DNA of 64,000 nucleotides from Hyphomonadaceae bacterium (GTDB lineage Bacteria; Pseudomonadota; Alphaproteobacteria; Caulobacterales; Maricaulaceae): contig JACOMS010000001.1 of assembly GCA_014324115.1 (NCBI GenBank), positions 1 through 64,000 on the forward strand. Reading direction: 5' to 3'. Numbering within the stretch: position 1 is the stretch's first letter; every line of letters starts with the position of its first letter. The notes beneath the pieces were generated by a model, which worked only from the letters and a program-made list of their open reading frames with translations, was not told where the DNA came from and made no database searches. The position numbers were made by a program, and so were the translations under genes. Shown in pieces: positions 52,501 through 61,425 of this stretch.

Positions 52501-55268
52501 CCACATACAGTGTCTGTACTGCGACGACTCCCGCAATTGGCGGTGTTTCCCGTGAGGCTACGCTTGTATTTGAGATCACTCCCGCCCCACGGACGCCAAC
52601 CTGCCCCGCCGGCTTTAGTAGAAATGCCGACTTGTCAGGAGAATTGTCAGATATAAATGATCCGAAGGTGGTCTGCACAATCAGGGCACCCGGGGGTGTG
52701 CTGACTGGAACAACGGAGCTTAGGTATATTGAGGGTGTTGTTTATGAGCTGGACGGCCGTGTTGACGTGGGCGCAGCGGATGCCGATAGCGCTACTTGCG
52801 CAGGCGTGACGTCGGCCAGGCTGGTTATCCGGCCCGGTGTCACGGTTGTGGCTGATCAAAGGCGGGACCTTCTGGTCGTGAACCGCTGTCACCGGATTGA
52901 AGCTGTGGGAACGCAGGACCGTCCGATCCGCTTCTGGTCGAACGGGTCCGACACATGGGGCGGTATTGTTATCCTGGGTAATGCCGGGATCGGTGTCTGT
53001 AATGTTGAGGATGCAACCCCTGGAACTGCCGGATGTCAGAATGCTGTCAGTGGCGTAACCGCAGCCGCAGGGGGAGCGTTGTGGTATGGCGGTGCCGGTG
53101 AGATGTCCAACAGCGGGATGCTTCAGTATGTGACCGTAAGCGGGGCCACGGGTCGTTTCGATAGGCGTAACGAGCAAGACGAGGCTGTTTCCTTCACCCC
53201 GGGCGGCGTTATATTCGCCGGTGTCGGTAACGGTACGACGGTGGACCGCATGCAGGTTGAACTCGAATGGAGTGGCGATAACGCCTCCAACGTCGCGGGT
53301 ATGACGCTCCTCGGTGGGAATGTAAACATGAGTCGCGTTGTTCTCGCGGGGACCAGCAGTTCATACGAATACCTTGACGCAGAGGACAACATGACTAGAA
53401 CTGGTGCATATCTGGACATACGCAACGGTTACAGTGGTCGGATTCAGCGTCTGTTGATTGACGGGAGGGGCTCTTCGCAGGGCCAGTCCATCAGGGTCAA
53501 CGCTTCCAATCCTGTCATCCGTAACTTCACCTTGGTGGAAGACGCCCGTGACAATACTCGCTGGATTGGTGGGGTAGGTACGTACCGGGACGGTGTTGTG
53601 ATCAACACCTCCACGGATGGTGGCGACGCTTGTGTGGGGGGACCGGAAGAAGCCACGCTTGTCATCAGCTCCGTGCATTTTTACTGCAATAATATGACTC
53701 CGCCAAGTATACTGACTGAGCGAGATGTGACTACTGGTATTGCTAACGGCGTCAATGGTAATGTTGTTAGTAGCACCATTCCGGACTTTGTAGACCCCCC
53801 CTCTCCGTACGCGGTATTCCTCCCGGTTCCGGAGACCATCAGTGTTTCCGCTGGTCGTTACCCTGGTGCTTTCAATCCGGACACGGAAACGCTGACCGGG
53901 AACTGGACGACCGGTTGGGTGCGGTCATCGGGGACGAATTATCTGTCGCCGCGGATTGAGTGCCCGATGGGTACCAGTGAAGCCCCTTATGATATTTTCG
54001 ACCACAATGTCTGTGTGGTCAGCGCTACTTCCGTCCGTTCTAATTCTGGAGTCAACGAAATCAGCGACGCGGATGCTCTTGTGCGACTGACCCGCGGTAA
54101 TCTGTACCGTCTTGACGGTCGTGTCGACATCGGTGTTGATGGCGGCGATACAGCTGAGCTTGTCATCGAACCGGGTGTTACAGTCTTCGGTCGCAACAAT
54201 ACGGATTACCTTGTGGTGAATGGCGGCTCTACAATCACAGCCAATGGTACGGCAGCCAACCCGATCATCTTTACGTCTGAAGAGGACGTCACAGGTGCCC
54301 GGGGTGGTCGCGATACGGCCGCCGGTGACTGGGGCGGTCTGGTCATTCTGGGCTCTGCGCCCATCACCAACTGTGATCTTGATGGCGTAACTCCCCGCAC
54401 TGTCGGCTGCCAAAGCAGTATCTATGCGTCTGGTTACGGCGGCGGTGACGTTGACGACGATTCGGGTTCCTTAAGCTATGTCCAGGTCAGGTATGCCGGT
54501 TTTGGACCTTTCGACAGCGGTATCACCTTGGCCGGTGTCGGTAGGGGTACGACGGTTAAGAGCGTTCAGGTTCACAACACCGAAGGGAACGGTATCCGCT
54601 ACCTTGGCGGTACAGTGGACCCGGAGCGGATTGTTTTAACCGGTAATACCGGCCGGCAGCTTCACATTGACGGTGGTTATCTGGGCGGTATTCAACGCCT
54701 TGTCGGTGTTCAGAACGGGGTCGGGGTCGGCGGTATAGAGGTCGGCGGCAATCTCTCCAATCCGTATATCGCTAACTTCACTCTCGTCGGTACGGGCGAC
54801 GAAGGTCCCGGTATCCGCGTGCGCGATGGTGCAATCGGAACCTGGCTGAATGGTGTTGTCACCAGTGATGGCGCCTGCCTTGACTATCAGCCGACAGCCG
54901 GTGACGGTATTGAGGGCCTTGAATCGAGGTCTGATCCGGAGTTCTGGTCTGTGCTGTTTGACTGTGCAGGCGGGCTGTTGACGCCGGGCAGTGACAGAAC
55001 AACGGCTCTGGCCGCTGTTAATTCCGCCAGTGCCAATAATGAGACCGAGGAGGCCAACACCCTTGTCAACGGGTTTTTCAGAGGCAGGGCCGAGAGGGGA
55101 GTTCGTGCAACTCCGATTCCGCTTCCTCCCCCGCCTGCAAACGCTCCTGCTTCTCCTCCTGACGCAGCTTTGGAGGGAGGACTTGACTACATCGGTGCTG
55201 TCGAGAATGCCTCTGATACCTGGTGGCAGGGATGGACGTATGGTCTGGAAAATTCAGACTCTGAATAA
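49599..55268 (+). CDS. Giant lipoprotein with tandem Ig/HYR-like repeats and two beta-helix-like C-terminal modules
   Basis: 1889 aa; lipobox LALAAC, SDSDDD and polyproline linker, about nine ~85-aa repeats (VTC.xGSF..NTYTAPVVSADT..TCTATATDAAGNEGTATLTISVARE), two GGLVILGxAPI modules, C-terminal YIGAVENASDTWWQGWTYGLENSDSE. Confidence 0.9.
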   Translation: MKKVIRNIMAASVAGLALAACSDSDDDVVTPPPPPPPPPADTAMPAVSFSPATLTVDSGGTGSSTLAATDNVGVTTGPTVTCDQGTFADDTYTAPVVSADTMATCTATASDAANNEGTGTLTISITREMTAPVVAFSPDALVDVASGATVELTVTAMDDVDGDLVPEVTCKYGSFDSDNNTYTAPVLSADTDDVTCTATATDAAGNAGTATITISVAAETEPPVITFTPATLDVASGATGMSTLAATDNLDDTVAPEVTCDAGSFADNTYTAPVVSVDTEATCTAMATDAAGNEGEAELTISVAREMTAPEVAFEPNSVPVQSGETVSVTLTATDDVDGTVVPTVTCTNGSFDVDAGTYTAPDLSAVTTATCTATATDAAGNESAAATLSVIIAAETTPPVITFSRDTLGSVASGATAALTVTATDNVDGELVPVVTCDAGSFNLETNTYTAPVVSVDTEVTCTATATDAVGNEGTGTLTFTVAAETTQPVVTFEEPVLVLASGGTDVSVVTVTDNVDGMIVPVVTCDGGGSFNVETNTYTAPDLSADSTLTCTATATDAAGNAGTATLRITVARELVRPVVSFAPATLEVASGATATSILAVQDNVSIVPGSAAVTCDRGRVERSDFSPDPDNDNPDVEAYVATITYSAPVLSADAMATCTATVSDGAGNTGTGTLAISIARETEPPTVTFSPDTLTVDSGGAVVSTLTAMDNLDSVVVPVVTCTDGGSFANGTYTAPLVNADTEVTCTATATDAAGNEGTATLTVSVARETMPPVITFSPDLLEVLSGMTVENVTVTARDPDGTEDGDKGVVETGAGRLTVECDQEGFLNTNTNTYTAPVVNAPTTATCTATVTDLAGNEGTATLTVLITLTSPPTPPTPPSPDSYVRNISPDPVYFFVRGSVVSSGFYDELRPGQTLTPVQVSASRDDLVLIRGADGAVAPPQVECTNGGRFRGTTFIAPRVTETTYSVCTATTPAIGGVSREATLVFEITPAPRTPTCPAGFSRNADLSGELSDINDPKVVCTIRAPGGVLTGTTELRYIEGVVYELDGRVDVGAADADSATCAGVTSARLVIRPGVTVVADQRRDLLVVNRCHRIEAVGTQDRPIRFWSNGSDTWGGIVILGNAGIGVCNVEDATPGTAGCQNAVSGVTAAAGGALWYGGAGEMSNSGMLQYVTVSGATGRFDRRNEQDEAVSFTPGGVIFAGVGNGTTVDRMQVELEWSGDNASNVAGMTLLGGNVNMSRVVLAGTSSSYEYLDAEDNMTRTGAYLDIRNGYSGRIQRLLIDGRGSSQGQSIRVNASNPVIRNFTLVEDARDNTRWIGGVGTYRDGVVINTSTDGGDACVGGPEEATLVISSVHFYCNNMTPPSILTERDVTTGIANGVNGNVVSSTIPDFVDPPSPYAVFLPVPETISVSAGRYPGAFNPDTETLTGNWTTGWVRSSGTNYLSPRIECPMGTSEAPYDIFDHNVCVVSATSVRSNSGVNEISDADALVRLTRGNLYRLDGRVDIGVDGGDTAELVIEPGVTVFGRNNTDYLVVNGGSTITANGTAANPIIFTSEEDVTGARGGRDTAAGDWGGLVILGSAPITNCDLDGVTPRTVGCQSSIYASGYGGGDVDDDSGSLSYVQVRYAGFGPFDSGITLAGVGRGTTVKSVQVHNTEGNGIRYLGGTVDPERIVLTGNTGRQLHIDGGYLGGIQRLVGVQNGVGVGGIEVGGNLSNPYIANFTLVGTGDEGPGIRVRDGAIGTWLNGVVTSDGACLDYQPTAGDGIEGLESRSDPEFWSVLFDCAGGLLTPGSDRTTALAAVNSASANNETEEANTLVNGFFRGRAERGVRATPIPLPPPPANAPASPPDAALEGGLDYIGAVENASDTWWQGWTYGLENSDSE
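49720..52220 (+). repeat. Array of about nine ~260-bp Ig/HYR-like domain repeats
   Basis: Recurrent accgcgacggataatgtggatgg and tgtaccgcgacggcaactgacgcggccgggaatgaaggc. Confidence 0.92.
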
Positions 55269-55289
55269 CCCTGATCACATCAACACACG

Positions 55290-55323
55290 CAGGGCCGCGC
55301 AAACTGCGCGGCCCTGTCGTTTT
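55290..55323 (+). terminator. Intrinsic terminator of giant lipoprotein gene
   Basis: Perfect 12-bp stem CAGGGCCGCGCA/TGCGCGGCCCTG, loop AAC, followed by TCGTTTT. Confidence 0.85.
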
Positions 55324-55813
55324 AGCTCCTACAAATCTGAATAAAACGTCGCCCCGTATCAGCCTCGACAGGGCATCGGCCCCGGCAGGCCGACCGGAGG
55401 AAGACCGGGTACACAGCAACCCCTCCCTCCAAACGGGACATAAACGGTCGTTTTCCGAACAAAAACCCAAACACAGGCCCCGATGCGGAACGTTGAGGAT
55501 ATATGCTGCGTGCCCGGCGTGGGTGTCTGCAGCCCGCGCACCGGTTGTCCGGACAAGGCCGGAACCCGCCGCGTCATCCCGTTGCCTCATCCCCTTGCGT
55601 TCGGGGCCTCACCCAAGGGCACGTGTGAATTCCCGTATGTATGTTTTGTGACAAAAAAGACCCATTTTCGTCATGAAAAAATCAGAATTCCGACATCCAA
55701 AAATAAAAATTCTGTCACAACTCTCTGTCACAAGAACGGCCAAATCAGGCGGGAAAGACGAGCCCCTCGTCCTGTTCGCCAAAACAGATCGTTCCTGTTG
55801 ATGGAGGAAACCC

Positions 55814-57805
55814 GTGAGACCAACTCTCCGCCACATGGCGTCAGCATCAGCTGTCGGCCTGGCCTTGGCCGCCTGCAGCCAGGGCAGTGAAATCATATCA
55901 CCGGGTCTGACCGAAGTTACACGGGATACGATCCGCCCCGCAGTGAGCTTCAGTCCGGCGGTTATTACCGTAAATTCGGCCTCCACGGGTGTATCAACAC
56001 TTACCGCGACGGATAATGTGGGTGTCACGGGCGGGCCTGACGTGACATGCACGCGGGGGTCTTTTGCGGGCAACACCTACACCGCCCCCGCAGTCAGTGT
56101 TAATACGGATATTGTGTGCACCGCGACGGCAACTGACGCGGCCGGGAATGCAGGCAGCGCCACACTCACGGTGTCCATCATCGCCCCGGACGAAACGGCC
56201 CCTGTTGTATCCTTCAATCCTGTGTCACTCACCCTGCCGTCCGGCGACACCGGAATGTCACAGGTTTCGGCAACCGACGCCGTTGACGGTGCGGTGACGC
56301 CGACCGTGTCCTGCACCAATGGCGGCAGCTATAACGTCGGTACAGGTGTGTTTACGGCGCCGACGGTCCCTGACAGCACAACCAGTGTGTGTACCGCGAC
56401 AGCCACAGATTCAGAAGGCAACTCCGGTTCAGGTACGCTGACGGTCAACATCACATCCGCCACGGCGGCATCCTGCCCCGGGGATGGTGCGGGCTCTGCA
56501 CTGGGTGAGCAGACACTCTGCAGTGTGCCACTCGGCAACCTTTCGGAATTCAGGGGTGTTTTGACCCAATCGGCAACGATTCCCTTTGTGGAGGGTGTTG
56601 TCTATGAATTGAGCGGTCGTCTTGACGTCGGCCGGGATGGCGGCAGTACCTGCGCGGATGTGACACCGGTTGTGCTGACCATAGAGCCCGGTGTCACGAT
56701 TGCCGGTGATGCGGGCTCGGACTATCTGGTTGTCAACCGCTGTCACCGGATTGAAGCTTCGGGGACGCGGGAGGCTCCGATCATGTTCACCAGCCGGAAT
56801 GACATTGCCGGGGCCGGTGCACGCGAAAACGCCATCGGTGAATGGGGCGGTGTTGTTATTCTCGGCAATGCCCCGATTAATCGCTGTAATGTTCCGGGTC
56901 GAACCGGCGGAACAACCGGATGTGAAAACATCATTGAAGGCGTGACTGAGCCGGATGCGCTGTATGGCGGTGCCGACGGGAATTCCAATAGCGGGACCCT
57001 TCGATATGTGACTGTGCGCCATGCCGGTAATGAAGTTGCAACAGACGTTGAGCTGAACGGCATCACCTTCGGTGGTGTCGGTGACGGCACAACGGTTGCG
57101 TACATTCAGGTTCACAACAGTTCTGACGATGGTATGGAATTCTTCGGTGGGACTGTAGACGCGCGTTACGTCGTTCTTACAGGTAACGACGACGAGCAAC
57201 TGGACACAGACAGCGGTTATCAGGGCAGCATTCAATATGTTATCGGTCTTCAGCGCGGCGGCGACACGTCTGACAACAGTATTGAGGCCAGTTCTGTTGC
57301 ACCGGGCGTAACACCGGCGTCCGATGCGACCATTGCCAACTTCACGCTCATCGGTGCGGGCAACACGGACAGTCACGGTATCCGCGTCAACTCGGGCACA
57401 ATCGGAACATACCTGAATGGTGTGTTGACTGACGGAAATGCCTGTCTTGACTATGAGGACGACGCCGGGGACGGTATTGAGGGCTTCACGGCGGGGTCTG
57501 ATCCGGCATTCCGGTCTGTGCTGTTTGACTGTGCAGGCGGGGTTTTGACAACAGATACGGATGATGACGCTGATCCGGTAACCGGCCAGGCCGCCGTTGA
57601 CGCCGATGCAAACAATGTGACTGACGTAGACAACACGCTTGACGGGTTCGTCAACGGCACGGTCGAGGCTGCCGTGATTGCCGCCGCGGTTCCCCAAGGC
57701 AACACCTTCCTTGAGAGTGTTGATTACATCGGTGCTGTCAGGGATGCGTCCGATACCTGGTGGCAGGGCTGGACATGCGGTCTGGAAACCTCCGATCCCT
57801 GTTGA
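55814..57805 (+). CDS. Lipoprotein paralog: two Ig/HYR-like repeats plus one beta-helix-like module
   Basis: 663 aa; lipobox LALAAC; TATDNVGVTGGPDVTCTRGSFAGNTYTAPAVS; GGVVILGNAPINRCNVPGRTGGTTGCEN; C-terminal YIGAVRDASDTWWQGWTCGLETSDPC. Confidence 0.9.
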   Translation: MRPTLRHMASASAVGLALAACSQGSEIISPGLTEVTRDTIRPAVSFSPAVITVNSASTGVSTLTATDNVGVTGGPDVTCTRGSFAGNTYTAPAVSVNTDIVCTATATDAAGNAGSATLTVSIIAPDETAPVVSFNPVSLTLPSGDTGMSQVSATDAVDGAVTPTVSCTNGGSYNVGTGVFTAPTVPDSTTSVCTATATDSEGNSGSGTLTVNITSATAASCPGDGAGSALGEQTLCSVPLGNLSEFRGVLTQSATIPFVEGVVYELSGRLDVGRDGGSTCADVTPVVLTIEPGVTIAGDAGSDYLVVNRCHRIEASGTREAPIMFTSRNDIAGAGARENAIGEWGGVVILGNAPINRCNVPGRTGGTTGCENIIEGVTEPDALYGGADGNSNSGTLRYVTVRHAGNEVATDVELNGITFGGVGDGTTVAYIQVHNSSDDGMEFFGGTVDARYVVLTGNDDEQLDTDSGYQGSIQYVIGLQRGGDTSDNSIEASSVAPGVTPASDATIANFTLIGAGNTDSHGIRVNSGTIGTYLNGVLTDGNACLDYEDDAGDGIEGFTAGSDPAFRSVLFDCAGGVLTTDTDDDADPVTGQAAVDADANNVTDVDNTLDGFVNGTVEAAVIAAAVPQGNTFLESVDYIGAVRDASDTWWQGWTCGLETSDPC

Positions 57806-57891
57806 TCACATATGACTGGAGCGGGCCGCGCACGGGTGCGACCCCGTCGTTTCAAATCCTGTCGGCACAGACATGACCCGGGGTTTTATCC

Positions 57892-60483
57892 ATGAACAAC
57901 AGCACATCACTCAAAACATCATTCAGGGCCGCATTGGCTGTGTCGGTCGCCGTTTCGGGTTTGGGCACGGGGGCTCAGGCACAGGACGGCGCAGCAGCAA
58001 TCCCCGGGGATGAGGTCATTGCCACCGGCCGTTTCATTCCCGATCCACAGCGTGCGACATCACAGATTGCCTCCTTTCTGCGTCCGGAAGATCTGGTCAG
58101 ACAGGGTGACGCAAATGCCGCTCTGGCCCTGACCCGTGTGAGCGGTCTGAGTGTCATCGGTGGACGTTTTGCCTATGTCCGCGGTTTGGGGGATCGCTAT
58201 TCATCCGCCCTGCTGAACGGCTCGCCGTTGCCCAGTCCGCAACCCCTGCGCCGGACAGTGCCGCTGGATCTGTTCCCGTCCGCCATTCTGAACAACATAA
58301 CGGTTCAGAAAACTTTCTCACCCGACTACCCGGGTGAATTCGGTGGCGGTATCATTGATCTGCGCACGCTGAAGTCACCTCCGGAAGACTTTTTGAAATT
58401 CAGGATTGGAACGGGTGTAAATACCGAAACCACAGGGAAGCAGAGCATTTTCGTCCGCGGCGGTGATCATGACACAACGGGGTTTGACGACGGTACCCGT
58501 GACATCCCCGCTCCGCTTCTGGCTGTATTGGAAGCGGGTCAGGCGCTCAATGTACAAACGGATTTCGACAGGGAAGTTATCGGTGAGTTTCTGGCTGATC
58601 CGAACCTTATGGTCATTCAGTCGGATGACGACACACGGCCGGACCTGGATATTTCGGTTGATGCGGGTAAAATTATCCCTACCCGTTTTGGAGACATAGG
58701 TTTTGTCGGAACCGTCGGTTTTGAAAACGGCTGGTCCACGAAACAAAAGATCCGGCAGAAACAGGCCAACGGCCGGGTCGTGGGCGCCTTGGATACACTG
58801 GAATCGACGTTTGAGACGACATTGAACGCGCTGGCGTCAACTTCGGTCACGTTTGACTCCGGTGAATCTGTCCAGGGGACGGTCTTTTATGTTCACGACA
58901 CATCAAAGGAAGCCCAGATTGATGAAGGCCGCAGCGTTAATGAAGAAATTCTCGTCGAGAAAAACGGGTACTATGAAAGAGAGCTCTTTTTCGCGCAACT
59001 CAACGGTGAGCATTTCTTCGGTGATCTGACAGCAAACTGGCGCGGCGCCTATTCTGTCGCGACACGCGACGCCCCGTTCGAGAGAGAATTTGAACGGGAA
59101 AGGAATGACGCCTCGGGACAATTCCTGTTCCCGGGTGATAATGCGCACCGAATCAGGTTTACCGAAGTTGAAGATGAGGTCCGTAGCGGCGGGATAGACT
59201 TCAATTACTTCACACTGCTGCGCGGATCGTGGGAAACCGACTTTTCCATTGGTGTGGATTATGCCGGGACGGACCGCGAGTTTGCTGTCCTGAATCTGAA
59301 GTATGACGCCCTGACCCAACTGGATCCTCATATTGCGGCGACCCGCGTTGATGTCCTCTTTGATGCTGCAACCATCGGTCCCCTGTTTCAAATTCAGGAA
59401 GAACAGATCAGAACCACCGATAACTATAGCGGCGAGCTCAATGTCCTGGGGGTTTACGGCAAGGTCGACATTGAGTTCTCCCCGACTGTCCGGGCCGATG
59501 TCGGTGTACGTTACGAGGAATCCAGACTGGATGTGATCGCTTTTGACCGGTTCAGCCGGACGAACGCGCAGGGGCTTGGCCGGGCCTCACTGGAGAATGA
59601 TTACCTTCTGCCTTCAGCATCGTTTACGTGGAATTTCATGCCTGATACACAGCTGCGCCTGGGCTATTCGAACACGATTACACGTCCCCAGTTCCGTGAG
59701 CTTGCCCTGTCACGGTTTCTGGATCCGGAAAATGATCGTCTCTATAACGGGAACCCCAATCTGGTGGATTCCGGGTTCACGAATCTGGATGCACGTATTG
59801 AGCATTATTTCGGGCGCGACCAGTTTTTTGCCTTTGCCGGTTTTTACAAGGACATTGAAAACCCGATTGAGGAATCAACATTTGAAACGTCCGCGAACAA
59901 TTTCGAAACCTCCTTTATTAACGCGCCCGCTGCCGTGCTGTCCGGTTTTGAAGCCGAGTTCAGAACGAATTTTGACATGCCGTTCGGCGGAGAGTTTTTC
60001 GACGTGCGCGACTGGTTCTTCACCGTAAACTATACCTATACGGATGCAACCGTGAAGGCGGGGCCAGATGACACAATCACTGATGCACGCGGCAAGCGTA
60101 CGCCTGCGAATCTGTTTGGTATTGACGGTCAGCCCCTGCAGGGCACCCCTGAAAATATCGCGAACGGCCAGTTCGGCTGGGAGACAGACAATGAGCAGTT
60201 TACAATACTCGCAGGTTGGGTGGATGATCGCGTGTCTCGCCGGGGTATACGCGGCAGCAGCGCTGTTCCGGACGTGATTGAAAGTCCGGGCGTGCAACTG
60301 GATCTGGTTTATCGCCGTAAATTCAGGCTGCACAACCGGCGCTTCAGTTTGGGGTTGAGTGCCAGAAACTTTTTGAATATGGATTTTGAAGAGTTTCAGA
60401 CGAGTGAAGAGGCGGGCCGCACCGAGTTTAATACCTACAGGCGCGGCGTGTCTTTCTCGGTTTCCCTGTCAACCGGGTTGTGA
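57892..60483 (+). CDS. TonB-dependent outer membrane receptor
   Basis: Signal peptide; plug domain (RVSGLSVIGGRFAYVRGLGDRYSSALLNGSPLPSPQPLRRTVPLDLFPSAILNNITVQKTFSPDYPGEFGGGIIDLRT); beta-barrel with LRLGYSNTITRPQFRELALSRF. Confidence 0.92.
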   Translation: MNNSTSLKTSFRAALAVSVAVSGLGTGAQAQDGAAAIPGDEVIATGRFIPDPQRATSQIASFLRPEDLVRQGDANAALALTRVSGLSVIGGRFAYVRGLGDRYSSALLNGSPLPSPQPLRRTVPLDLFPSAILNNITVQKTFSPDYPGEFGGGIIDLRTLKSPPEDFLKFRIGTGVNTETTGKQSIFVRGGDHDTTGFDDGTRDIPAPLLAVLEAGQALNVQTDFDREVIGEFLADPNLMVIQSDDDTRPDLDISVDAGKIIPTRFGDIGFVGTVGFENGWSTKQKIRQKQANGRVVGALDTLESTFETTLNALASTSVTFDSGESVQGTVFYVHDTSKEAQIDEGRSVNEEILVEKNGYYERELFFAQLNGEHFFGDLTANWRGAYSVATRDAPFEREFERERNDASGQFLFPGDNAHRIRFTEVEDEVRSGGIDFNYFTLLRGSWETDFSIGVDYAGTDREFAVLNLKYDALTQLDPHIAATRVDVLFDAATIGPLFQIQEEQIRTTDNYSGELNVLGVYGKVDIEFSPTVRADVGVRYEESRLDVIAFDRFSRTNAQGLGRASLENDYLLPSASFTWNFMPDTQLRLGYSNTITRPQFRELALSRFLDPENDRLYNGNPNLVDSGFTNLDARIEHYFGRDQFFAFAGFYKDIENPIEESTFETSANNFETSFINAPAAVLSGFEAEFRTNFDMPFGGEFFDVRDWFFTVNYTYTDATVKAGPDDTITDARGKRTPANLFGIDGQPLQGTPENIANGQFGWETDNEQFTILAGWVDDRVSRRGIRGSSAVPDVIESPGVQLDLVYRRKFRLHNRRFSLGLSARNFLNMDFEEFQTSEEAGRTEFNTYRRGVSFSVSLSTGL

Positions 60484-60585
60484 TACGCCTTTGTGACAAA
60501 TGGGAAAGGTTGGAAATTCGGTCTTTCTCTTTTTGCGTGGCCTGTGTTACACGGCGAAAAATATATAATGTGAGCCAGGAAATCC

Positions 60586-61425
60586 ATGAACAGGCGTGTC
60601 AACATTCCCGTAATCCCTTATGCACTGACGGTCGTGCAGGCAGTCGCGCTGTTTGCACTTGGATTTTTTATATTTCGCAGCGTTGTCGGGGCCATATCGC
60701 CTGACAGTCTCTGGCAGGATGTGCAGATCCGGCAGGTGAACCAGACGGGTTCCCGGCCGGGGCAGGACAGCCGACCGGAAGCATTTGAACATGATCCGTT
60801 TCACCGCGAGGAGGTGGTTGCTGTCGCTGAGGATGCACAACCCGAGGCAAATGCACCGGAAACGACACTCAACCTTAAACTTACAGGTCGCCGATCTGTA
60901 AATGGAAGAGGAACAGCCGTTATCCGGACACCCGACGGCACGGAAAAAACCTATGTGACCGGTGACGAAATCCTCAACGGTGTCAGGTTGAGGTCCGTGT
61001 TTCCGGCCTATGTAGTATTGTCCCGTGCCGACGGTACGTCTGAACGTCTGACATTTGCCGAAAATGATCGCCAGTCGGTCATCCGGACGATCGAAAGACC
61101 GGCCCCCCAGCTCCAGCAGACCTCCCGCCCGTCCGCCCCGGATACACAGGTGGAGGCGTCTTTGCTGGATTTTCTGAATGAGGCCGGTTTGCGTCGAAAA
61201 GTGACCGACGGCAGAGTCGAAGGGTATGAAATTACCAGGGAATTGGAAAAGTTCAAAGCCACGGGGTTGAATTCCGGCGACATACTCACACATATTAACG
61301 GCACGGATTTGCGCCAGGGTATCCCGGATTTTGCTGCGATGTCCGGGGTCGGTGCGGATGCAGGGTCCATGTCTGTCCAGTTAATCCGGAACGGTCAATC
61401 TCAAACACTTGAAGTTGGATTATGA
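60586..61425 (+). CDS. gspC: Type II secretion system protein GspC
   Basis: N-terminal TM, HR domain (LNLKLTGRRSVNGRGTAVIRTPDGTEKTYVTGDEILNGVRLRSVFPAYVVL), PDZ-like C-terminus; precedes gspD. Confidence 0.9.
   Translation: MNRRVNIPVIPYALTVVQAVALFALGFFIFRSVVGAISPDSLWQDVQIRQVNQTGSRPGQDSRPEAFEHDPFHREEVVAVAEDAQPEANAPETTLNLKLTGRRSVNGRGTAVIRTPDGTEKTYVTGDEILNGVRLRSVFPAYVVLSRADGTSERLTFAENDRQSVIRTIERPAPQLQQTSRPSAPDTQVEASLLDFLNEAGLRRKVTDGRVEGYEITRELEKFKATGLNSGDILTHINGTDLRQGIPDFAAMSGVGADAGSMSVQLIRNGQSQTLEVGL

Noticed and set aside
56429-57697. 422-aa minus-strand ORF
   Set aside because: Antisense to the 663-aa lipoprotein, which has lipobox and recognisable domains; no signal or domain on the antisense frame
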